DNA from: Ectocarpus siliculosus
Taxonomy: Eukaryota; Sar; Phaeophyceae; Ectocarpales; Ectocarpaceae
Assembly: GCA_000310025.1 (NCBI GenBank)
Contig: FN649740.1
Coordinates: 2,905,893 to 2,969,892, forward strand
Direction of reading: 5' to 3'
Length of the DNA: 64,000 nt
The notes under the pieces are model-generated. The model worked only from the letters and a program-made list of their open reading frames with translations. It had not been told where the DNA came from and made no database searches. The position numbers and the translations under genes were made by a program. Positions 48,901-59,500 of this stretch are shown here, piece after piece (position 1 is the stretch's first letter; each line of letters starts with the position of its first letter).

Positions 48901-51787
48901 CCATTTTCTCCATACACTGCTGTATCGTGTGCCTTTTGCACGCCCAGGAAGAAGCAGTACGTCGGTTTCCCCGCCCTCTTGCTACCTTGGATGATTCTCC
49001 CTAGCGTGAATGCGTGGTCCCACTATCGTATCGTTCAGCAGCTTACAGAACACTTTTTCTACTGTGTTCAACAGTGTGATGCCCCTGTAGTTTCCTGGGT
49101 CAGTCTTGTCTCTTTCTTAAACAAGTTCACAACCGCCCCTTCGCTCCATCTACTTGGCGCATGCTCATTTTGCCACACCCAGCTCTACCGCAGTACCTCA
49201 GCGGGGTCATCCCTTCCCGCCAAACGTCATGATATCGTTGACTATCCCATCCGCCCCTGCTGCTTTGTGGCACTGCAGCTGGTTCACAAAAGTCTCAACC
49301 TCGTCCTTAGTGAACGCCTTCTCTAGCTCTACGCTCCCAAAGGCTTCGATGTTTCTTCTTCTTCCAGGGCCCATGCGTCCACCTCCTTCTTTAAACTTGG
49401 TCAACAGCTTCATTCTCCGATGGCCCTCCAAGCCTCTTGTAGTGTCCTTCTATGTAGAACTTCCCTTTTTTCCCTTCCCACTGCTGACTAGTCCGCCATC
49501 CACACCTCGCAAAGTTGCTACCTCTGTATCCCCCCCCTGCGCAGTCTTTTTCACCATTCCAATAATCTCTTGCCACATCTGCTTGCCGTTCCCCTCCACG
49601 CCTCCGTTGGCCTTCTGCATTACTTCGTCCCAAATGCATTTTTTTTTATTTTTCACTAATCCCTTCACCTGTTTCCTCTTGGCCCTGAACTTTTCCCAAC
49701 TCTCCTCAGACCCGTCACTCGGGTACTGCTTCAAGACTTCTCTACGTTCCCCAATTTCTTCTTTCAGCTCGTCATCCCACCACTTAACCGATACCCCACA
49801 TCGTACCACCTTTCCCACTACTCTCTCTGCCGTTGTGTTTACTAAGGACTCCCACCCTCGAATCACTCTGTCCCCTGCTGCTTGTACGTCTACATGTCTG
49901 TCTTCAGCGCTGCCCATCAATTTCCTGAAGTGTTTATACACCACCAGCCAGTCCCTTCTGGAATTCATCCCGTGTCCCCTCGTCTCCCAAGCGCTTTTCT
50001 TTCCAAATGAACACTTTCCTCTGTTTCTTACTCTCCACCTTCCTAGGTCGGTCGATGTTTGCCCATATGAGGAAGTGGTCGGTCGAGCCTATGTCTATCG
50101 CACTTACGTGCAATTCTGGGATCTGTGTGCTCCCCCGATCTACCAGGATGTAATCGAGAACCGAGTACTCCTTGCAGACTAAGGGGGGGGGGTGTACTCA
50201 TAGTCGTGCATGCCGTAGTCGTTTGACCATTGACCTCGCATCCCTACAAAGCCGGGACGGAGCACGCCGGGTTCTCACCGGACCAGGCTCTCACATCACC
50301 AAGCGCGAAGCGCCGTGAGGTATTTGGCGAGTCGCATGAAGGGTGAGCTGCATCCTGCTAAGGGTGTTCGGCATCTTGTGCTTACTTCGTTGCGTACGGA
50401 TGACAGCTACGTATGACTTAATTTATTTTCTGGTGCTTTCACTTCCAGAGACAGTTGTAAGCACTGTGTAACTGCCTCGAGGAAGCTTTACCATTTTAAC
50501 ACAACGTAGTGCGATCATCCCCCGTTGCGCGGAGTGAAGGTTTCTCGACCCCGCACAACATGATCTACTCGACCACCATTATGGTTACCGCCAAAAAAAA
50601 AACGAGGTAAAAAAAAAAAACGGTAACCTGGTTGCCGAGTTCACGAAGTGAATTGGCTTGTTTTACAACGTCGTTGCCAAGCGACGAAAACCCAATCCCG
50701 ATGGCAAACACCGAGTGGGGGGCTTGTTTTACAACGTCGTTGCCAAGCGACGAAAACCCAAACCCCGATGGCAAACACCGGGGGGGGCGGCTTGTTTTAC
50801 AACGTCGTTGCCAAGCGACGAAAACCCAACCCCGATGGCAAACACCGGGGAGGGGGGACTAAGGGGGGGGGTGATAAACAAGGAAGTGTGATAGAAAGGA
50901 GTCTGACTGGCGCATGCCTCGTGGATTCTGTCCCGCCTGTTTTTTTGTTCGCCAGGTGCGGCCACCCGTCCTGCAACAAAAACCCGTCCTTTGGAGAAAG
51001 TGGGACTAGAAGGGCGCAGTTCTGTGCGGAGCATGCACCGGAGGGCTTAGTCGACGTCAGTAGGCACAGGTGCAAGCACCCAGGCTGCGTTGTGAGTCCG
51101 AGCTTCGGTGCAAACCCTTCGACGCGACCCGAGTTCTGTATCACGCACGCGAAGAAGGGAATGGTAAACTTGGTGAAGAAAGAGTGCGCCGAGAAAGGTT
51201 GTACCAACGGTGCTCATTATGCCGAGCAGGGCACAAGACGCCCAAAGTTTTGCAGCAAGCACGCGAAGGTAAACATGATCGATGTGCACAGCAAGAGGTG
51301 TTGCCACGCGGGTTGTACGAAGAAGGCGGCGTTCGGGATGAGCACCACCAGACGAACGGAGTTCTGTTCGGTACACGCGAAAGAGGAGATGGTGAACTTG
51401 CACACCAAGATTTGCATCCACCCGCAATGCACGAAAAGACCTGGCTTTGCCGTCGACGGCTCCAAGCAGGCAGCGTACTGCTCGCTGCACAAAGAGAAGG
51501 GAATGGTGGATGTCTACAGAAATGTCTGTCGTCACCCTGACTGCAAGACGACTGCGAGCTACGGCGGCGAGCTTGCAATACGGCCAGAGGTGTGTGCGAT
51601 TCATGCTAAGCCCGGAATGGTGAACATACGCATAAAGAGGCGCAACGCTCTTGCTGGAAATTCTCACGGCGACAGCGGCCAGAGGGTCGCTAAGCGACCT
51701 CGCCATCCTGGCGACGTCCCCTCGGTGCCAGGTCCAGTAAAAGAGGAGTTGTGCGAAGGAGGGCGACCTGAAGGAGAAAACCAATAA
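39982..51787 (+). CDS. EsV-1-7 repeat cysteine-rich protein, split by a transposon-filled intron
   Basis: The EsV-1-7 motif is C-x4-C-x16-C-x2-H. It was named for an Ectocarpus virus protein and is found in the brown-algal regulator IMMEDIATE UPRIGHT; the biochemical role is not known. Exon 1 (39982-40559, ATG with context aaggATGG) encodes five repeats. Exon 2 (50956-51787) encodes six more, then a basic tail with KRR and AKRPRHPG that could direct nuclear import. Repeat similarity stops exactly at AG before GTGCGA (40559) and resumes exactly after TTCGCCAG (50955). The phases match (2 into 2) and the joined frame is 470 codons. Repeat 3 has 15 spacer residues and one extra Cys. The 10.4-kb intron holds copia, LINE and SINE-like insertions, all antisense. 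The alternative is two separate paralogues: one ending at 40716 after 51 unrelated codons, the other lacking its 5' exon. Confidence 0.8.
41000..41740 (-). pseudogene. copia RNase H remnant
   Basis: The region has LHILMHVRYTFQRCVDGG, GLFFDSDFANKATDRRAVSG, SSRAQRSVTLSSTETEYVAL, NPAATPNSKHIDIRHHFVRE and VHHVRSDLQRVDFLT, the usual copia RNase H and C-terminal order. One frameshift falls near 41400. Confidence 0.85.
41895..42452 (-). pseudogene. copia reverse transcriptase remnant
   Basis: SAKARLVARGWGKRGGIDFFET and LCHFDAEQALVQSKLDEDVFV are typical of copia RT. The catalytic YVDD box is altered to HVDG in MVVVMHVDGIFL, which removes one metal-binding Asp. The region in between is broken by stops. 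Confidence 0.8.
43118..44744 (-). pseudogene. copia protease and integrase remnants
   Basis: The protease region has FMGDSGAVIHGVSSG with the active-site DSGA, then VVPGLVLNLISLN. The pre-integrase region has FHYSLGYASFKNLIETTKQL, but the zinc-binding cysteines are gone (YLDGG in place of CxxC). The core keeps TDKGIEWTN and NGRVERRIALVMDGAKA with the last catalytic Glu. Frames change between the parts. Confidence 0.8.
45075..46210 (-). pseudogene. copia gag, frameshifted
   Basis: The frame starts with ELPLNGSKVQTIKRQQRML, then AEIAKITVRQRPHFYDMVKF and ARVEDV-type gag helices. A Gln/Gly/Arg-rich stretch follows, then two zinc knuckles of the form C-x2-C-x4-H-x4-C (45089-45197, CGWCGKHGHKAQHC and CATCGEYGHISRIC). 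The knuckles are in a different frame from the Gln-rich part, so at least one frameshift is present. Confidence 0.8.
46815..47095. mobile_element. Fold-back element / MITE-like
   Basis: The left arm agcaccacctacaccca (from 46840) is followed by cggcaagcag. Its near-exact reverse complement ends at 47053. Outside these, gaaccgaagtctttg on the left and the complement of caaagacctcggtttc on the right extend the pairing, with an indel of about 10 bases. The centre (about 130 bp) has no coding capacity. No clear target-site duplication. Confidence 0.6.
47306..50180 (-). mobile_element. 5'-truncated non-LTR retrotransposon (LINE), copy 2
   Basis: Same family as the LINE at 34700-36165, in reverse. 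On the minus strand it starts inside the endonuclease domain (LDYILVDRG, then IGSTDHFLIWANIDRP) and runs through a linker (SVKWWDDELKEEIGERREVLK), RT fingers (KAFTKDEVETFVNQLQCHKAAGADGI), palm, and the C-terminal CCHC region, to a C-rich 3' tail. The palm YADD box has become SAHD. Several frame changes and stops are present. It abuts the SINE-like copy at 50181, which has the same orientation. Confidence 0.88.
50181..50865 (-). mobile_element. SINE-like element, copy 2
   Basis: Reverse-oriented copy of the element at 9719-10331. It carries three instead of two of the roughly 66-bp 5' units (between about 50650 and 50850), the same body, and the same 3' end followed by a C-tract (read as G at 50181-50189). 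It lies 90 bp upstream of the second EsV-1-7 exon, so long open frames that run from its units into that exon are artefacts. Confidence 0.78.
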
Positions 51788-54700
51788 TTGCAAGAGAACG
51801 CATTTTTTTTGTTGTTTGGGGTACTTGGATACAAGATCCAATCAGGAGAGTATATTACGTGGGGGTTATGTTATTGGGGGTACAAGTGCGGGGCCCCTCG
51901 AGAGAGAGCACGCACATGTGTTTACTGTCTGTTTGAGACTGCTGTTGTGCTGGAGAGGAGCACGGGTGTGATAATCAAGGTTCATGTCATCTGCAGCGGT
52001 CCTGGGTTAACTTTCTCCCCATAAATACTTCACACAATTGTACCGTGGGTCGGCAGGGTAGCCTTCGTGGGAAGTCACGGGGGCATCAAACATTTTATTT
52101 GTGGTCAGCTCCTGTATGCAATAGGCGTACTCAAAATGTGTGGGGCGCGTATGTCAGTGCATGTTGACCGTCGTTCCTTTCGTGGGGTGTAAGGCAGTCT
52201 CTCGTGCGAGGTGGACGCCGACCATGAAATGTTCGCCCTTTTTTTGTCGAAGAGTCTCGCGTGGTGTTCTACTTGCAGGTTAAGATGCGGATCATAATTG
52301 CGAGCGATGGCACACACAGCAGTTCCTTGTTTTCTGTTGATATTGCCTTTTTCCCACACCCGTAATATTTTTGTGTTGTTGCGTTTCTTTTCATATTTCC
52401 TAAAAGAGATATATATTTCCTGTCCCATATATCTGTATCGTTATGGGCGTGAAACCGTTTGGGTATACCAGTGTTGACGACGATAATAAACTTGGGGTCT
52501 ATGAAAGGCGAAGAGCAGAAGGAAACGATGAAAAAAAAAGAAAAGCATCCCGTTCAATACTAAAATCAAGTCAAAATATACCCATTTTGGCTTATTGTTT
52601 GTTTTTTTGTTTTCTTTTTTGTGCCCCCCTCCCCCCCCCCCCCCCCCCCCAAGAGCCTAGAATTTACTGTTTTTGTTTTGGGGGGGGGCGCACGGGCATG
52701 GGGGGCACTTCGTACTGGTGTCAATATGGGAGTTCCGTGTGGTTTAGGTTAGGGGCAGGGTTGAGGCTTTTTTTTTGTTGTTTTTGGGCCCCCCCCCCCC
52801 AAGTGCCTGGATTGTACTGTTTTTAGTATGGGGGCCCACACGGGCATGGAGGGGCATGCGGTACTGGTGTCAGTATGGGGTCCCGAGTGGTTAGGGTTAG
52901 GGTTGGGTCTTTCGCGGTTATGGTCGCCTGCCACTTTAGGCCTCGCTTTAGGCGTACTTCGTGCTTCTGGTCCTGCCGCTTTTGACTCCCCGGAGAGTGT
53001 CAAATACGGTCATTTTCGGCCTGACTGTTTTTTTTCTGCCGTTGGCCCACGCAGGATAAAACGCTATCGAAAGAAAAGAAAATTGATTCTCACACGAAAA
53101 ACGCTGAAGATTTTGAAAACAACATCGCCTAAGGCACCGGACACCGTTAAGAGGCCGTACAAACGTAACGATACAGACTTACGGGACAGAGGAAGTATCC
53201 GAACTGTGCCATTTGCCTACCTAGTCTTGGTCTGGTACCGTTTGCGGTGGCATTCGTGTAAGCACGAGGGACGGCAAGAATGAGATACATACAACCTGGT
53301 TAACCTCAAGTGATAAAGTTAAAGGTGGTATGTCGTGCTGAACACATCTTCTGAACGGCGCGCCAGGCACTCGTGAAAAAATAGCAGCAGGTGCGCACGA
53401 CATGGACGGGGCGTGCTTCGGACGGAGGGGAGAACGCGTCTCTGTCCCAGGTTTGCAGGCAGTCTTGTTTGTGGCTGTCCGCCGTCGATGTTATGATAGA
53501 CATGTGTGTTTACAAAACAACAACAAAAAAACAAGCAAGGAACGACGATCGATCGTGGTTATTTACCATTTATTTGTAGCGAGAAACCCGTCGCAAAATA
53601 CCTTAGTGTACCCCCGTCCTACTCCTATACACTGCCTGCCTACCCATGGGTTCCCTGCTACTACTGCTGCTCATTCCCTCGGCCACCTTGACCCTGCGGA
53701 CAAGAGTGAGAGAACTATTAGGACACAAGGACATGCATGCCCACAAGGAACGCACCAACACACTGCCTCCACTAGAATATCACGAACGAACAGGAGCAAC
53801 GACACCGTAGGGGGCGAAGTAGGTGTTTGTGTTTTCGTCCTATTGGGTGGAGAGAGATAACACACCGAACTGAGTACCTACCTACAATCGGTTGTTGTGA
53901 TTCGACGACACACACATATTTGAGGCAAGTCAAAACGACAGCTACTACATGCTCAGACGTCGTGACAGCAGTCAAGAAAACATGGAATCAATCCCTTCAC
54001 TCGAATCGCGGGGGTCAAGGAGGGAAAAAAGAAGCAAACACACGCGCGCCCCCAGCGACAGACCGATCGAGCGCCTGGTACTTCCAAGTAAATGCCAATG
54101 TTTTTCCGCCGGTTAACAGCAGATTCTAACGTGCGCGTTGTTGGCGAGATCCATTCTCACTCTTGCTGCCAAACGTGCAGCATGTTCTACTGCAAGCGCG
54201 ACGATGAGCAATCCACTGCCAAGCCCTTTCCAACAATTCCCCAGCAGCCGATTTCTGCTTTGTAGTGCGACCGACACACCAAATGCCCACCACCCATCGT
54301 CATCACAGACTTGACGCGAAGGACAGACCAACATATTCTGTCTGATCCCCGTGGTCGTTTTTTTCACGTCCCAAACCTGTAGCGGCGACAAGCGCAGCAA
54401 GTAATTTACACGAAACAAACACGTTCTTAATGTTACCAACAACAATAGAGAGCTGCCAGGGCCCTATGACGTTTGTGTCCTCTCCGCGCACATCAGAACC
54501 TAAAACGAAAAAAAACAAAAAAAGTGGCGATTTTTCATCGCTCCCTGTTGCACCGCCCACGCTTCCTCGCTGCTTCCGATCTTCTAAACACAACGAAAAG
54601 CATCGGCGAGCCTCTTCTACATTTTAAACTTTGTTTTGTTCACACTTCAAACAACATTTCAGTGCTTCCCCCCCCCCCGCCTCCCGTACCTAAAAAAGAA

Positions 54701-56552
54701 CAACGACTACGCACGCCTACATGACCGTTCCCCATGGTTGATTTGCCCGCTATATCGTTGCGCCTCTGCCTCCTTCTACCAGCAAAAAATCATCACGATT
54801 TGGGTCGTATGCACGGGCGTCAACGCACTCAAATCACCAGCGCGTCTCTGCGCCAAAGACCTCCCGCCCCCCATGTGCGCAACACCTGACCAAACTACAT
54901 ATGGTGGTTCTAAAAACAGGGCGACAGGACCGGGGAACAGACCTTCTCCCAACACCACCACTGCCCGGTTTGCGTCTCACGCATGCACGCCCTCGGTCGC
55001 ACAGACAAGTCGGGCGTACGCGCTCCAAGATATAAGTAATAAGTACTACGCAGATGACGCGATTTTTCGGCCAAACTCTCCTAAAAACAACGCCTCCAAG
55101 CAATTCACAAACAGCCTTCACTTTAGACACCCCATGCGCTACAATTTCGGCGGCCGCACAACAAGGAGAGGGGGACATATAGGACAGAACAGAGCACGCA
55201 GCCACCACCGAAAAGAACAGAACAAGAACGCCGCTTAGAAGCGCCCAACAACCGTCGGGACATACCGTCAAACTTGCGAAGGGATATTGTAGAAAATAAA
55301 TGTGCGGGACAACTGACCAGAGCAAAAGAGTAGGCCGGGTCCGTACACCAATTCTTGCTGCTCTTGTAGGTGTCCACAGTACCATAGAACAAGACAGGGC
55401 CCGGCCCGGCCCGGCCCATCCGTACCGCCCACAGCGAACCACCGGGCACAATACCGAAAGCAACCGACGAATGTGTGAAACATCAGACCAAATACAACCA
55501 CAACAATCGGATACGCATCACGTATGGCATCAACAGACATAGAAGAATCACAAGCTGAGAGGGGTGCCTACTGAAGCAGTGATCGCCGTCAGAAGAAGAA
55601 TCGAGTAAACGCTGGTCTCTGGCTCACGCCCACGACAAAACCAACCGAGCGGAGGCTTTTTGCCCCCCTCTGGTCATCTATGAAAACATGTCGTGGAAAA
55701 CGTGTGTACCGATTCGCAACTTGGTTCGGCAGCAGCCCCCTTTCATCCCGAGGTGCACTGCAAAAGCAAGCTTGTTCATAATAAAACGTTGACCAACCCA
55801 GAAATACTACACAAATTACAGGGAGGGGCGCCAACGACAAATGTCCGACGAGATCGACTCATTACACGCAACATCTCGCGTACGCCCTCAGCCAACCCCG
55901 CCATACCTCCGGTAGAATTTCTGGTGGTCTACGGCAGTCTCCTGCATAGGCAAAATCAAGACACCGAAACAACGTGACGAAGTCGTGACCACCAGTGTGT
56001 TTGGCGAACTGAACACGCATGTTTGGCCACACCGACACAAGAAACGAAGCAGACTGCGGTGGAGGGAGTCGGAGGTAAGATCACGCCCCTCCCCCCCCCC
56101 CCCCATCTACCGCTCAAAATACCAAGCGAAAGGGAACCTGGGCACCATTTCTACAAACAACCGAAACTCACACTCACACGCTCTACACACACGCCCAGCC
56201 CTTGAATTTGCGCCGTAAAACTCATGACACAGCACACCAGTGCAAAGCAGAAACCCATCAACAGCATTCACAAAAACAGCAAGGAGTCAACAAGAAGACA
56301 GCTTGGCAATATCCCGGCCCCTTCGCATGTGCGTTTAACGACGAGCAACAATCAAACGGCGAAAGGATGCAAGCATGCTGGCAAGCGCCAACCAATGAAT
56401 CGTCGAGCCAACACAGAGTGTTCCCGTCCGCGAAACAAGCGGCACGAGGGGGACCAAAAACAAAACAGGGAGTTCAGCTGGCCCGTGGGGGAAAGGGAAA
56501 GAGCGTGCTGACAAAACATAGAGACGCCGACGATGTCGACAAACCGACCCCA
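51788..56552. other. Intergenic stretch, no recognised gene
   Basis: Open frames of up to about 200 codons on both strands (for example 54636-55238 plus and 54834-55463 minus) show no known family. Poly-C and poly-T tracts are frequent. The 3' untranslated regions of the flanking EsV-1-7 and disordered-protein genes should be at its ends. Confidence 0.4.
52622..52915 (+). repeat. Pair of C-tract-led direct repeats with telomere-like hexamers
   Basis: Two diverged units (about 52622-52787 and 52788-52915) each start with a C-tract. They continue with agcctagaatttactg or gtgcctggattgtactg, then acgggcatggggggc or acgggcatggaggggc, then tactggtgtca. The second ends in gttagggttagggttggg, two to three TTAGGG-type hexamers. 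Confidence 0.75.
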
Positions 56553-59500
56553 TCAACGACGGAAAGGATGGGACGCGGGGTAAGAGGAGGAGGACGGGGG
56601 GGAGGAGGAGGAAGTGGAGGAGGCGGACGAAGCGCCACCGTTGTAATACCCGTGAGACGGAGCCCCTCCCCGCCCTCCGTTGGCGTCTTGTCTCGCCCTC
56701 GCCTTGCTCTCGAACGCGTTCCGGATGTCCGCGAATCTGCTCGAGGCGCTGCCCCCGCCGCCGTCTTGTGCGGAACCGACGTCGCCATGAGCAGCAGCAG
56801 CGGCAGTGGCACCGCTCGTCGAAGGAGCGTTCGTTGGCCCCTGCCCTACGTGGTTGCCATCGAAGCCCCACGCCGCCCGCCTCGGCGGAGCGCCCCCACC
56901 CCGCGCTCTCCCTCCGGCGGGCGAGGGCGGGGGTCGCGCCGTGACCCTGCTGCCCCCCCCGCTGCTCCCCAAGCCGCTGCCTCCGCTGAACCCGCCGCCG
57001 GCGCTGCCGCTGCTCCCGCCCCCGCCTTCCAGGACCGGGATCGGCGAAGACGACGAAGACGATGACGTCGAAGACGAAGACGACGACGACGACGACGTCG
57101 CGGCTGGAGAAGCGAACGCGCTGCTGCTGCTGTTGTTGTCGCTGCCGTTGCCGCCGCCGCTTCGTGCGCTGCCGCTGCCGCCGCCGGCAGTGGCTCCGCC
57201 GAAAGAACGGCTTACTCGGGCAACGATGCCGGTCACGGCGCCGCCGCCCGCCGTGATCGGGACCACCGACGAGTACGACGGGGGCGGTCTTCCCTTAGCG
57301 CCCTTGGCCGGCAGGTGTAGGTTGTTGCCCCCTGCGCCCATGCGAGCCCCGATCTCGCCGCTCCCGAGGAGGGCCCTTTCTCGGTGCTGCGGGAATCAAA
57401 AAAACAAATAGCAGTCAGGTCGGGCGACGAAGGCGAGGCGGCGTGAGGGAAACGGTAAAAGGACGTAAAATACCGCCAATCAGCACGTGCACATCGAGGG
57501 CGGTGATGGTGGTGTGCGTTGAGGAACGTGACCCGAGGCACGAAACCAGGTCAATGCGAAGGCGATAATGCATACCGCAAAATACGGCACGAAAAAAACC
57601 ATGTGGCTCCGGGGGGATGCATGTTGGTTGCGACCAGAACCTTGCACATGTGAACGGGGATTTTCTTGCGATCCGTCCGTTCCGAACCAACAGCCGCTAG
57701 CATCCTAAACAACACGACACGTACGTACCAGGTGCTCTACACACACGGTTGAGAATTCACTGTGCCTCTTAGGCTTACGCCTTGCCTACGGACGCACAAT
57801 TGACAGACACATAACACTTACCGTAGGGGTCACCAGCATAGGGAGATGGTCGAACTCAACCTCTCCCGCCGCCGCCGCCGCCGTAACCGTGGTGACCGCG
57901 GCGTCGTTCAGTAGCCCGGTCGCCCGCTTATCCTCCACGACGATCACGCCCCCCACTTCATCCTCGCCCCCGCTCCCCGTGTCCTCCTCGTCGCCGTCGC
58001 CATCCTTCTCGTCCGCCGCCAGTCCCGCCAGAGCGGCGAGACTCTTCGCCCCGGGCCCGCCGCCGCCGGCCGAAGAACCGGCACTAATCTCGCCACCGAT
58101 CTTTACGTCGGAGGAGGAGGACGAATAAGGGAAGCCCCAAATACCGCCCGCGGGTCGTAGCGCAACACCAACACCAGGCTCAGAACTATTTCCGCCGCCG
58201 GTAACGGTGGCCCCGGAAGCGGCGACGAACGGCGACGGCGAGGGAGCGTCGGCGGCCAGGGGACGCGCGGACTTGCGGGGTTTCATCCGGACGGGGCCGC
58301 TGCCGGAGCGGCTGCTCAAGCTGCTGCTGTCGTCGTCGTCGTAGCGGGACGAACCGCGCCTCGAAGACGGCCTTCGCCTCCGCCACTGACGGCCACCGCT
58401 CCGGGTGCCAACGCCGCCGCCGCCGCCACGGCCACCGCCGCTCGCCGAAGACGAGTCGGAGTCGAATTCTCCGCTCTCCGAAGTCGCGCTGCCGCCCGCG
58501 AAGGGCTTGCGCCCGCCGCCCGCGATGATGCGTTCTCTCGCGGCCGCGACGCCGCCAAGCGTGGCCGCGGCTGCCGCATCCACAGCGTTTGCCGAGGTCG
58601 CCCTCGGGACAGTGACGGGGGGAGCGACGACTGTGCCCTTGTTGGGGTGGTCGACCGACGAGGCGGAGAAGACCGGCTTGTTGTCGTAGTTATTGCTGTT
58701 GGCGCGCGCAGAGCCCGCCTTGAACGCCGTCCTCATCGCCGCCGACACGTTCCTCCTGTTCACGTCGACGTCGAGGTCCTCGCTGGCGCCGGTGCCAGTG
58801 GGGCTCGCCGCAGGCGAAGGGGGATCAAGGCCGTACCTTGTCCCCACGCTCGGCACCTTCGTCTGGCCGTGCCCGGCCTTGCCAGCCGGGGGTGACGCGC
58901 GACCGGCCGCTACCCCTGCTGCCGCAGCTTCTCTCGCGTTTTCCTTCCCTTGTCCCTGCGGCAAAGAAGCCCCATCGCCGGGGACGCCGGGGACGCCGGC
59001 AGCGCCGGGCCGGGGGCCGGCGGCGGCGGCAATCGGCGTGTCCTCGCCCTCCTCCGTCAAGTGAAGCCTGGGGATGTCCACCGCTGGGTAGCGTGCGAGC
59101 TTGGCGCGCATTTATGTGGTAGCAAAAGGAAGAGGGGGGGGGGGGGTTACGCCCACAGCAGCTGCATAGCAAGTGACGAATGCACGGACCAGCAAAAGGA
59201 TCGCTTGCGAAAAAGAGTTACACCACTACAATCGAGAAGTGTGTAGTAGCGAACACATACAGGTATGCCACGCGATTCTCGATCAACCCAAGAGGGGGCG
59301 TATCAAGAGCATCGTTCGTCCGTGAAACCGGAATGTATCTGTAGTTTTCGAAGCATGGGCATACAACCAATAACACAGTCAACCTAGTTGTCTCCCCCCC
59401 CCTCTCTCTCCCTTTCCCTCACCAAGGACAACCCATCAAGGAGCTGGAAAGAGCGCTGCATCGCCGGCACGTCCGACGCCCAGATGCCCGAAGCGGCCGA

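Noticed and set aside
50648-50955. N-terminal extension of the second EsV-1-7 open frame
   Set aside because: It translates the 5' units of the antisense SINE-like element; homology starts only after the acceptor at 50955.
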